Part shown: positions 1 through 5,969 of the stretch, one piece after another
Layout of the letters: each line of letters begins with the position of its first letter
Position numbering within the stretch: the stretch's first letter is position 1
Assembly (NCBI GenBank): GCA_015485845.1
Contig: WFSU01000199.1
Location: 1 to 9,727, forward strand
Length of the DNA stretch: 9,727 nt
Source of the DNA: Nitratifractor sp.
Lineage (GTDB): Bacteria > Campylobacterota > Campylobacteria > Campylobacterales > Sulfurovaceae
Direction of reading: 5' to 3'
The notes under the pieces: model-generated
The model's database searches: none
What the model was told of the DNA's origin: nothing
What the model saw: the letters and a program-made list of their open reading frames with translations, nothing else
Position numbers and translations under genes: made by a program

Positions 1-842
1 CCTACCTCATCGGCCGCTATCCCCCTCCGGAAAAGGGCTATGGTTTCCTATCATTCATGGGACTCTCTCTTGTGATCCTGATCCCATTTTTTCTCATCGC
101 TATAGAGCCGGATCTAGGTACCGGACTGGTATTGCTCCTGACCGGCTACGGAGTGCTTTTCCTCGCCGGGATCCACTGGAAAGTCATCGTCAGTCTCCTC
201 GTCATCGTCGGCATCTCGGCTCCTATGGCGTACGAATACGGCCTGCGCGATTATCAGAAAAAGCGGATAAACGACTTCCTCGGCAAACCCAGCTACCACG
301 TTCAGCAGGCACTCATCGCCATCGGATCAGGCGGTCTCCAGGGCAAATCCAAAGACGACGCCACCCAGACGCAACTCAAGTTCCTCCCCATCTCTTCAAG
401 CGACTTCATCTTCGCCTATCTCGGGGAGCGGATGGGATTCAAGGGGATGCTGATCGTCATCGCCACGTACATTCTCCTCATTGTCCACCTCCTGATCCTC
501 TCCCACATTTACGGGGAGGACTATTACATCCGAAGCGTATCTTCAGGGTTGGCGTTTCTGATCTTCATCTACATGGGGGTCAACATGTACATGATCATCG
601 GCATGGCGCCGGTGGTGGGGGTACCGCTGCCGATGTTCAGCCACGGGGGGACGTCGTTTATCATCTTCGCGATCTTTTTCGGCATCCTGCTCAACCTTAT
701 TGCCTTTAAAAGATATTTTATGTATAATGCCGACGCACGCATCACCATGGTCGAGCGACGCTCCGGCAATCGTGCCTACAAAGAGCCGTTGAAACGACGA
801 CGCAGAAAAATCTCCACCGATGATGTCCAGAAGGGTCTTTAG
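1..842 (+). CDS. rodA: RodA peptidoglycan glycosyltransferase, 3' part (SEDS family)
   Basis: Partial gene cut by the left edge; the first whole codon is at base 3 and the reading frame gives 279 residues to a TAG stop at 840-842. RodA is the SEDS-family membrane glycosyltransferase that polymerises lipid II into glycan strands for the elongasome, working with a class B PBP such as PBP2. Visible family marks are the EPDLGTGLVLLL segment early in the fragment, the loop GLQGKSKDDATQTQLKFLP followed by SSSDFIFAYLGERMGF, and the late motif PVVGVPLPMFSHGGTSF. RodA rather than FtsW is favoured by PLPMFSHGGTS and by LPISSSDFIF. Several hydrophobic helices alternate through the fragment. The last 40 or so residues form a very basic tail (KRRRRK), and its final codons are shared with the tRNA that follows. 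The true start and the first helices lie outside the window. Confidence 0.93.
   Translation, partial: YLIGRYPPPEKGYGFLSFMGLSLVILIPFFLIAIEPDLGTGLVLLLTGYGVLFLAGIHWKVIVSLLVIVGISAPMAYEYGLRDYQKKRINDFLGKPSYHVQQALIAIGSGGLQGKSKDDATQTQLKFLPISSSDFIFAYLGERMGFKGMLIVIATYILLIVHLLILSHIYGEDYYIRSVSSGLAFLIFIYMGVNMYMIIGMAPVVGVPLPMFSHGGTSFIIFAIFFGILLNLIAFKRYFMYNADARITMVERRSGNRAYKEPLKRRRRKISTDDVQKGL
700..728 (+). promoter_or_regulatory. Candidate sigma70 promoter inside rodA, serving the tRNA
   Basis: A TTGCCT hexamer at 700-705 and a perfect TATAAT at 723-728 are separated by 17 nt, the ideal sigma70 spacing. The predicted start would be near 735, about 100 nt before the tRNA 5' end at 833. It sits in the rodA codons for ...AFKRYFMYNA..., an A/T-rich patch in otherwise G/C-rich coding sequence. 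It offers a way to transcribe the tRNA without complete rodA mRNA. The match is seen; promoter activity is inference. Confidence 0.45.
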
Positions 843-909
843 CTCAGTTGGTTAGAGCTCCCGGCTCATAACCGGGCGGTCCAGGGTTCGAGTCCCTGAG
901 GACCCACCA
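833..909 (+). tRNA. tRNA with CAT anticodon (tRNA-Met, elongator type likely)
   Basis: A 77-nt cloverleaf folds by eye. The acceptor is GGGTCTT paired with AGGACCC (one T-G wobble), the D arm GCTC/GAGC, the anticodon stem CCCGG/CCGGG with loop CTCATAA (anticodon CAT), the variable loop five bases and the T arm CAGGG/CCCTG around TTCGAGT. The discriminator is A, and CCA is encoded at 907-909. It is not the initiator: bases 1 and 72 form a G-C pair, and the anticodon stem lacks the three consecutive G-C pairs in initiator orientation. Elongator Met is my call. A tRNA-Ile2 whose CAT is modified to lysidine cannot be excluded, because the acceptor (T4-A69, C5-G68) mixes features of both. Its first ten bases overlap the end of rodA. 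Confidence 0.93.
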
Positions 910-911
910 CA

Positions 912-1976
912 TTACCTCTTGCGATCAAACTGACCAAAATACCATAGAGAGGATTCAGACGCTCTTCTTATTTTGCGCTTTCTAAAACAAACCAACAACG
1001 ACACCAGCGCCCCACCCCACATCACCATCAGAAGCCACAGTGGTATCATCCGTAACAACTGCTGATAATGTTTGGAAACGTATTTGGAGAGTCGGGCGGT
1101 ATATTTGACCCGCTTGGCGAGGAGTTTAAACCCCGGCTTTCCGTAGAGAGATGATCGGATGATCGTCCGGGCAGGCACATGCTCCGCCAGATGAAGTACC
1201 GTCGGGTCGATCCGCAGCAGTACGGCACTCTCCCGGCCGAAGCGTTTGGCGAAGAAGCGCATTTTCTCCAGCTCTTTCAGGCTCGTGGAACGGGACAGAA
1301 TCGCCCGGGCACCGAGAAAGCCGCTGGTGTGGTAGAGATCGGCGATGGGCTCCATGAGGGCATTGGCAGTGCGGCGGGCATCCGGGGCACCCGGGAGACG
1401 GGCAAGAGCCTTGAGAAGCCAGGCGGGCAGGAGACGCCCCCGACGCATGTTTTTGAGCAGGGAGAGGGAGCCTTTGATCCCTCCGGCACCTCCGGCGGTA
1501 CTGATCGTGGCCGCCGTGGCTGCTACCCCGAGCGATGAGAGGGCGAGGATCACCTCATCCACCTCCTCTCCGTTGAGCCAGTGGTTGCCCTCGATGATGA
1601 GATCCCGCAAATCGCCCACGACGAACAGATCAGCCACCCCGGCGCCGATCATCCCCTCGAGCTCGTTCCCTTTTCCGGTGACAGCACCGCCCAGGATAGC
1701 TTTGGCTTTGTATTCCCAGCTTTGGCGTTTGGCATGAATCGCCGAGAGAAGTTCTCGAGCCTGTGGAGTGATCGCCGTACTGTTGTGCTCGACGAAATAG
1801 CCCAGATACGCTTCGGCCTCTGCCCAGTGGTTTTGGGCGATGAGTTCCTGCGTATGGGGGAGTGGATCGAGCGGGGTCAGTGCATCAAGCCGATCCCGCA
1901 TCTGCCAGCGGTCGATCAGCAGCAGCGTCGTGGTCAGGAGCACCAGCAGCGCGATGAGACGAACCAGCCAACGCAC
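912..1976 (-). CDS. Membrane-anchored protein of unknown function, 354 aa
   Basis: I cannot assign a function. The protein starts with a hydrophobic helix (residues about 4-21) that could anchor it or act as an uncleaved signal. A helical region follows, with a central conserved-looking block (about 100-170) holding GAGVADLFVVGDLRDLIIEG and GEEVDEVILALSSLG, then an alanine/glycine-rich hydrophobic stretch (about 142-168). A strongly basic region leads to a second hydrophobic helix (about 312-330) and the basic tail CFRKRKIRR. The central block resembles an unnamed proteobacterial family as I remember it; that is recollection, not a search. The start is a GTG at 1974-1976, supported by AAGGT about 7 nt upstream, which overlaps the stop of the preceding gene. 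It is the last gene of the prs-lepA cluster, and its stop lies 2 nt from the 3' end of the convergent tRNA. Confidence 0.85.
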   Translation of the reverse strand: MRWLVRLIALLVLLTTTLLLIDRWQMRDRLDALTPLDPLPHTQELIAQNHWAEAEAYLGYFVEHNSTAITPQARELLSAIHAKRQSWEYKAKAILGGAVTGKGNELEGMIGAGVADLFVVGDLRDLIIEGNHWLNGEEVDEVILALSSLGVAATAATISTAGGAGGIKGSLSLLKNMRRGRLLPAWLLKALARLPGAPDARRTANALMEPIADLYHTSGFLGARAILSRSTSLKELEKMRFFAKRFGRESAVLLRIDPTVLHLAEHVPARTIIRSSLYGKPGFKLLAKRVKYTARLSKYVSKHYQQLLRMIPLWLLMVMWGGALVSLLVCFRKRKIRRASESSLWYFGQFDRKR

Positions 1977-1986
1977 CGTAAATACC

Positions 1987-2445
1987 TTAAAGGATATCCC
2001 GCAACTGAATGGCGTAATGCATCACAAAGAGGTTAAGGAAGAAGATCGCCATAGAGGAAGCACGGGACAGCAAATGCTCCAACGGCGTGCGTTCTTTGTC
2101 GTTGGTCCGATGGGCAATCACAAAATGAAGTACCGTTGGAACGGCCAATGTGACGACGAGGATCACTTTCTTCTGCAACGCATCCGAGACGGCGGTGCCA
2201 TTAGGATGGAGGATGAGATCAAACAGGCCGAATTGGAGCCCCAATACTCCCCCAGTGATCAGCAAAATCACAAACACAATCGCCTCAAACCAGCCAAAAA
2301 TCGGGCCGACATGAGGATAGACCTGTTTTTGTGCCTCCTTATCCCGCAGCGTAATCCCCAGCGCAAACATGAAGACCGATCCTCCGATCCACGAAATCGC
2401 CGCCAGCAAGTGAATGTGGAACGCCCATTCGGTTATCCAACCCAT
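1987..2445 (-). CDS. Four-helix membrane protein, CopD-like
   Basis: A 152-residue integral membrane protein with four predicted helices at about 8-30, 49-72, 92-111 and 128-147. The first helix carries HIHLLAAISWIGGSVF, a pattern seen in CopD-type copper-resistance membrane proteins and their small relatives. Histidines H10, H12, H107, H112 and H143 lie in or at the ends of helices and could bind heme or copper, but no ligand pair is proven by sequence alone. Two start codons are adjacent: TTG at 2446-2448 and ATG at 2443-2445. I chose ATG because it is the stronger codon and sits about 8 nt from AAGGCGGT. The gene starts 12 nt after the lepA stop, so co-transcription and perhaps translational coupling are likely. 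The CopD label is a family-level resemblance only. Confidence 0.82.
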   Translation of the reverse strand: MGWITEWAFHIHLLAAISWIGGSVFMFALGITLRDKEAQKQVYPHVGPIFGWFEAIVFVILLITGGVLGLQFGLFDLILHPNGTAVSDALQKKVILVVTLAVPTVLHFVIAHRTNDKERTPLEHLLSRASSMAIFFLNLFVMHYAIQLRDIL

Positions 2446-2457
2446 CAATCTACCGCC

Positions 2458-4269
2458 TTATCCATCAATTTTCAACACGGCCATAAACGCCTCTTGCGGT
2501 ACCTGGACTTTACCAATCGACTTCATCCGCTTCTTCCCCGCTTTTTGTTTCTCGAGGAGCTTGCGCTTGCGGGTGATGTCCCCACCGTAGCATTTGGCGG
2601 TAACGTTTTTGCCCATCGATTTGACGTTGGAGCGGGCGATGATGGTATTGCCGATGCTCGCCTGGATGGCGACTTCAAACAGCTGGCGTGGGATGAGCTC
2701 TTTGAGCTGTCCGACGAAGGCCAGACCCCGGGTGCGGGCTTTGGACTCGGGGACGACGATGCTCAAGGCATCGACCACTTCCCCCGCGACGCGAATGTCA
2801 AGCTTGACCAGTTTGCCCGGACGGAACCCGGTGGGCTCATAGTCGAAGCTAGCGTACCCTTTGGTGGTGGACTTGAGCTTGTCATAGAAGTCCATCACGA
2901 TTTCGTTCATTGGGATATCGTACTCGAGCAGGACACGGTTGGCGTTGAGATAGTCCATCTTGATCTGCACCCCACGGCGGTCGTTGAGGAGCTTGATGAG
3001 GTTGCCGACGTACTCGTTGGGGGTAAGGATCGTCGCTTTGACGTAGGGCTCATAGATGGTGTCGATCTTCTGGGGTTCAGGCAGCTCGCTCGGATTTTGG
3101 ATCTCGATCCGTTCACCGTTGGTCTGAAGCACTTCGTAGACGACGGTAGGCGCCGTGGCGATGAGATCGAGACCAAATTCCCGCTCGAGGCGCTCTTTGA
3201 TCACTTCCATATGGAGCATTCCGAGGAAACCGGTACGAAAACCGCTCCCGAGTGCCAGCGAACTCTCCGGCTCGAACGCCAGGGCACTGTCGTTGAGTCT
3301 AAGTTTGTTCAGGGCATCACGGAGGTCTTCAAACTTATCGGTCTCGATGGGGTAGATTCCGGCGAAAACAAACGGCTTGGCCGGTTCAAATCCGGGGATG
3401 GATTCGGCAGTAGGTTCTTTGGCATCGGTGATAGTGTCGCCGACTTTGAGCCCGTCGACAGTCTTGAGTCCCATGACGACGATCCCGATCTCTCCGGTAC
3501 GAATCTCGGGCGTTTTGATTGGGGCGATGGGGTTGGGGTACATAAGATCGAGGACGGTGTGCTCTTCGTTGGTGCCCATCACTTTGACTTTTTGTCCTTT
3601 GGAGATGGAGCCGTCAAAGATACGCACCAGCGCCAGTGCTCCGAGGTAGTTGTCAAACCAGCTGTCGTAGATGAGTGCCTTGGTCGGAGCCTTCTCGTCA
3701 CCGGTGGGAGCCGGTACCCGCTCGACGATGGCATCGATGAGTTCAGCTACTCCCTGCCCAGTCTTGGCCGAGATGAGATTGTGTTCGGTGCAGTCAAGTC
3801 CTATCGCCTCCTCGACTTCGGCCAGTACCCGATCGGGATCGGCGGCCGGCAGATCGATCTTGTTGACGACGGGGAGCAGTTCAAGATCATTCTCGATAGC
3901 AATGTAAACGTTTGCAATCGTTTGCGCTTCGACTCCCTGTGCGGCATCAACGATCAGGAGCGCCCCATCGGACGACGCCAATGAACGGCTCACTTCGTAA
4001 GAGAAATCGACGTGACCCGGGGTGTCGATGAGGTTGAGGATATAGTGCTCTCCGTCTTTGACATAGTCCAGACGTACCGACTGAGCTTTGATGGTGATGC
4101 CGCGCTCTTTTTCGATGTCCATGGTATCCATTACCTGTGCCGACATTTGACGATCCGAGACCGCCCCGCACTCCTGAATGATCCGATCCGCCAGCGTAGA
4201 CTTGCCATGATCGATGTGCGCAATGATCGAAAAGTTCCGAATGTGCGACTGAGGGACTGTTTTTGCCAT
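2458..4269 (-). CDS. lepA: Elongation factor 4 (LepA), translational GTPase
   Basis: A 603-residue protein of the usual LepA/EF4 length. EF4 is a ribosome-binding GTPase related to EF-G, implicated in back-translocation and in ribosome assembly or initiation. GTPase motifs are complete: G1 AHIDHGKS (17-24), G2 RGITI (56-60), G3 DTPGH (82-86), G4 NKID (136-139) and G5 SAK (167-169). The LepA-specific C-terminal domain is intact, including NVTAKCYGGDITRKRKLLEK and the end GKVQVPQEAFMAVLKIDG. The start at ATG 4267-4269 is chosen over a frame-open TTG twelve codons upstream because AGGAG lies 4 nt before it and the protein then begins MAKTVPQSHIRNFSIIAHID, as in the family. The upstream twelve codons run through a hairpin and are probably leader. 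It is second in the prs-lepA cluster and is followed 12 nt later by the CopD-like gene. Confidence 0.97.
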   Translation of the reverse strand: MAKTVPQSHIRNFSIIAHIDHGKSTLADRIIQECGAVSDRQMSAQVMDTMDIEKERGITIKAQSVRLDYVKDGEHYILNLIDTPGHVDFSYEVSRSLASSDGALLIVDAAQGVEAQTIANVYIAIENDLELLPVVNKIDLPAADPDRVLAEVEEAIGLDCTEHNLISAKTGQGVAELIDAIVERVPAPTGDEKAPTKALIYDSWFDNYLGALALVRIFDGSISKGQKVKVMGTNEEHTVLDLMYPNPIAPIKTPEIRTGEIGIVVMGLKTVDGLKVGDTITDAKEPTAESIPGFEPAKPFVFAGIYPIETDKFEDLRDALNKLRLNDSALAFEPESSLALGSGFRTGFLGMLHMEVIKERLEREFGLDLIATAPTVVYEVLQTNGERIEIQNPSELPEPQKIDTIYEPYVKATILTPNEYVGNLIKLLNDRRGVQIKMDYLNANRVLLEYDIPMNEIVMDFYDKLKSTTKGYASFDYEPTGFRPGKLVKLDIRVAGEVVDALSIVVPESKARTRGLAFVGQLKELIPRQLFEVAIQASIGNTIIARSNVKSMGKNVTAKCYGGDITRKRKLLEKQKAGKKRMKSIGKVQVPQEAFMAVLKIDG

Positions 4270-4288
4270 GTTGCTCCTAAAATAAGAA

Positions 4289-4303
4289 GGGTGCAAAGCA
4301 CCC
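4289..4303 (-). terminator. Short hairpin with T-rich run between prs and lepA
   Basis: Read on the minus strand, GGGTGC TTT GCACCC forms a perfect 6-bp stem with a 3-nt loop, followed directly by TTCTTATTTT. This could be a weak intrinsic terminator or attenuator after prs, or a leader hairpin just before the lepA ribosome site. The stem is short and the T run is interrupted, so read-through is expected. Confidence 0.35.
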
Positions 4304-4312
4304 AACCAAAAT

Positions 4313-4340
4313 TTCTAATTTTTAATTTCTAATTTCTAAT
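4313..4340. repeat. Heptanucleotide tandem repeat, four units
   Basis: Four abutting 7-bp units TTCTAAT, TTTTAAT, TTCTAAT, TTCTAAT lie on the plus strand (ATTAGAA on the minus strand), the second with one change. They fill most of the prs-lepA gap and are far more A/T-rich than the flanking genes. Unit number may vary between strains by slippage. No coding role is possible for the array because both flanking genes end or begin outside it. Confidence 0.85.
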
Positions 4341-4345
4341 TCTAC

Positions 4346-5281
4346 TCACGTTGTTTCAAACAACGAGTTTACACTCTCATTGTTAACAACCCGCCGGATG
4401 ACTTCGCCAAGCATCGGTGCAGTGGAGAGCATCTTGACCTTCTCACACGACTGCGTCATAGGGATGGTATTGGAGACAACCAGCTCATCAAGCTCCCCTT
4501 TACTGATCCGATCCATCGCCGGGCCGGAAAGGACAGGATGAGTGCAGCACGCCATCACTGAAGTCGCTCCCAGCCCCTTGAGTGCGGAGGCGGCCTTAAC
4601 CATCGTACCGGCGGTATCGATCATATCATCGATGAGGATGACGTCTTTACCGTCCACATCGCCGATGATATTCATCACTTCACTCTCATTCGCTTTTTCC
4701 CGGCGTTTGTCGACGATCACCATGTCCAGTCCAAGCGCTTTGGCGAAGTATCGTGCCCGAGCCACACCGCCAATGTCAGGAGAAGCAATAACAGGGTTGG
4801 GAAAGTTTTTGGCCTTGATATAATCCATGAAAAGGATCGCCCCATAAAGATTGTCCACCGGGATGTCAAAAAATCCCTGGATCTGGGAGGCATGCAGATC
4901 CACAGTGACCATCCGGGTAATTCCGGCCGTTTCCATGAGGTTGGCGACGAGTTTGGCCGAGATGGGGACACGGGGAGCCGCCTTGCGATCCTGCCTGGCA
5001 TAGCCATAATAGGGGACGACGGCCGTGATCGACTGCGCCGAAGAGCGTTTGAGTGCATCGGTCATGATGAGCAGCTCCATGAGATTGGCATTGGCCGGAG
5101 CGGACGTAGGCTGGATGATAAACACATCCTTGCCCCTCACACTCTCAGCGATCTGGACGCTGATCTCTCCATCAGAAAAACGGCTGATCTTTGCCTCGGA
5201 AAGGGGCATTTCAAGGTATTTGGCGATCTCTTCAGCCAGCTCAGGGTTGGACGTCCCGGAAAACAGCATGTAATTGCTCAT
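4346..5281 (-). CDS. prs: Ribose-phosphate pyrophosphokinase (PRPP synthetase)
   Basis: A 311-residue class I PRPP synthetase, the usual length. It makes PRPP from ribose 5-phosphate and ATP in the cytoplasm, feeding purine, pyrimidine, NAD, histidine and tryptophan synthesis. Key segments are all present: YARQDRK (94-100) for ATP binding, the catalytic H130 in VDLHASQIQGFF, SPDIGGVARARYFAK (167-181), the flexible loop DKRREK (191-196) with its catalytic lysine/arginine pattern, and the ribose-5-phosphate/PRPP loop VILIDDMIDTAGT (214-226). The start ATG 5279-5281 has AAAGGT about 8 nt upstream and gives the family N-terminus MSNYMLFSGTSNPELA. It is the first gene of the leftward cluster and diverges from the DUF2062 gene. 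Its last codons lie in a 17-bp palindrome. Confidence 0.97.
   Translation of the reverse strand: MSNYMLFSGTSNPELAEEIAKYLEMPLSEAKISRFSDGEISVQIAESVRGKDVFIIQPTSAPANANLMELLIMTDALKRSSAQSITAVVPYYGYARQDRKAAPRVPISAKLVANLMETAGITRMVTVDLHASQIQGFFDIPVDNLYGAILFMDYIKAKNFPNPVIASPDIGGVARARYFAKALGLDMVIVDKRREKANESEVMNIIGDVDGKDVILIDDMIDTAGTMVKAASALKGLGATSVMACCTHPVLSGPAMDRISKGELDELVVSNTIPMTQSCEKVKMLSTAPMLGEVIRRVVNNESVNSLFETT
4349..4365. repeat. 17-bp palindrome over the prs 3' end
   Basis: CGTTGTTT C AAACAACG is a perfect inverted repeat with 8-bp arms around a single central base. It begins directly after the complement of the prs stop codon and encodes the last prs residues. As RNA it could form a 5-6 bp stem; as DNA it has the symmetry of a small operator. 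No T run follows on either strand, so an intrinsic terminator is not convincing. Confidence 0.6.
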
Positions 5282-5298
5282 GATTGGTGACCTTTGGC

Positions 5299-5321
5299 GC
5301 GAATTTTATGCGCGTATTTTA
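5299..5321 (-). promoter_or_regulatory. Candidate -10 elements for prs
   Basis: On the minus strand two copies of TAAAAT, each in the near-identical context TAAAATwCGC, lie at 5303-5308 and 5316-5321, 13 bp apart and 22-40 bp upstream of the prs start. Either could serve as a -10 box. No good -35 hexamer is visible at the right distance for either, which is common in Campylobacterota promoters. The repeat is seen; the promoter role is inference. Confidence 0.3.
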
Positions 5322-5349
5322 CTCTATTGTTGGTAAGAGGCGGGTCAAA

Positions 5350-5383
5350 GGGGAAAAAAGCTTTTTTAAAGCCCCAAAAGCTT
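5350..5383. promoter_or_regulatory. Palindromic possible operator in the divergent region
   Basis: GGGG at 5350-5353 is followed by the perfect 14-bp palindrome AAAAAAGCTTTTTT (5354-5367), then AAAG and CCCC. The octamer AAAAGCTT occurs inside the palindrome at 5356-5363 and again at 5376-5383, exactly 20 bp (about two helical turns) apart. The block ends 10 bp before a candidate -10 box of the rightward cluster, a typical place for a regulator to bind. The A/T tract may also simply bend the DNA. No regulator is encoded nearby. Confidence 0.4.
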
Positions 5384-5393
5384 ACACTCTGTC

Positions 5394-5399
5394 TATAAA
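5394..5399 (+). promoter_or_regulatory. Candidate -10 box for the rightward cluster
   Basis: TATAAA lies 18 bp before the ATG of the DUF2062 gene, implying a very short leader. No recognisable -35 is present 16-18 bp upstream. A GGAAG ribosome site at 5409-5413 sits 4 nt before the ATG. With 0-16 nt gaps downstream, this could drive all five genes. Confidence 0.35.
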
Positions 5400-5417
5400 A
5401 ACTCACACGGAAGACAG

Positions 5418-5969
5418 ATGATACGTAAAACGCTCAAAGGTTCCAAGGGGAAGACCGCCTCGAAAATCGATGCCTTACTGGAGAAGTACCATCTCCCGAC
5501 AGGCTATTTCGGTACCAATCGACGCAGTATGACTCGGGGGATTGCCATCGGATGGTTCTGGGGCTCGATCCCGATGCCGATGCAGATGGCGGGAGTAATG
5601 GCGGTCACACCGTTTATGAAATTCAACGTCCCCATTGCCATCGCCGTCGTGTGGCTGAGCAACCCCATCACCTACCCCGCGATCTTTTACGGAGAATACC
5701 TCATCGGCAATCTCCTCCTCGGACGTGAATCGATCGATGGTATTCAGTTAACCATGCACTGGTTTCATACCCATTGGGGGCAGATCGCCACTTCGCTGTA
5801 TCTCGGCGCTTTTTTTGTCGCTACAGTGGTCAACGTCGGCGTTTATGCCCTGGTCAATTGGCTCTGGATCCGCTCCGTCAAGTTCGAAAAACACCACAAA
5901 GAAGCCCTGCGCCGCAAACGCAAAGCGCAGGAAACTTCCGCAACCTCATCCCCTGCCAAGGAGTCCTGA
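5418..5969 (+). CDS. DUF2062 domain membrane protein
   Basis: A 183-residue inner-membrane protein of the DUF2062 family, whose biochemical role is not established. Family marks are the run of small residues around GIAIGWFWGSIPMPMQM (41-57), N70 in the next helix, and the SNP motif (81-83) in VVWLSNPITYPAIF. Predicted membrane segments are about 41-62, 70-93 and 122-148, with a short hydrophobic dip between residues 94 and 102. Both ends are basic and likely cytoplasmic; the C-terminal tail contains RRKRK and a Ser/Ala-rich end. The start ATG is preceded by GGAAG at 5409-5413. The stop TGA is immediately followed by the ATG of the HD gene, so the two are likely translationally coupled. It opens the rightward five-gene cluster. 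Confidence 0.88.
   Translation: MIRKTLKGSKGKTASKIDALLEKYHLPTGYFGTNRRSMTRGIAIGWFWGSIPMPMQMAGVMAVTPFMKFNVPIAIAVVWLSNPITYPAIFYGEYLIGNLLLGRESIDGIQLTMHWFHTHWGQIATSLYLGAFFVATVVNVGVYALVNWLWIRSVKFEKHHKEALRRKRKAQETSATSSPAKES

Noticed and set aside
833..909. Initiator tRNA or integration site for a mobile element at the tRNA 3' end
   Set aside because: The G1-C72 pair rules out an initiator. I see no second copy of the tRNA 3' end and no integrase in the window.
1840..3984. A 714-codon open frame on the plus strand opposite lepA
   Set aside because: It lies antisense to a complete, motif-perfect lepA and the CopD-like gene; its protein is low-complexity and acidic/His-rich, as expected from the complement of G/C-rich codons.
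4270..4305. Longer lepA start at a TTG twelve codons upstream
   Set aside because: The extension passes through the hairpin, is absent from the normal family N-terminus, and the ATG at 4269 has an excellent AGGAG.
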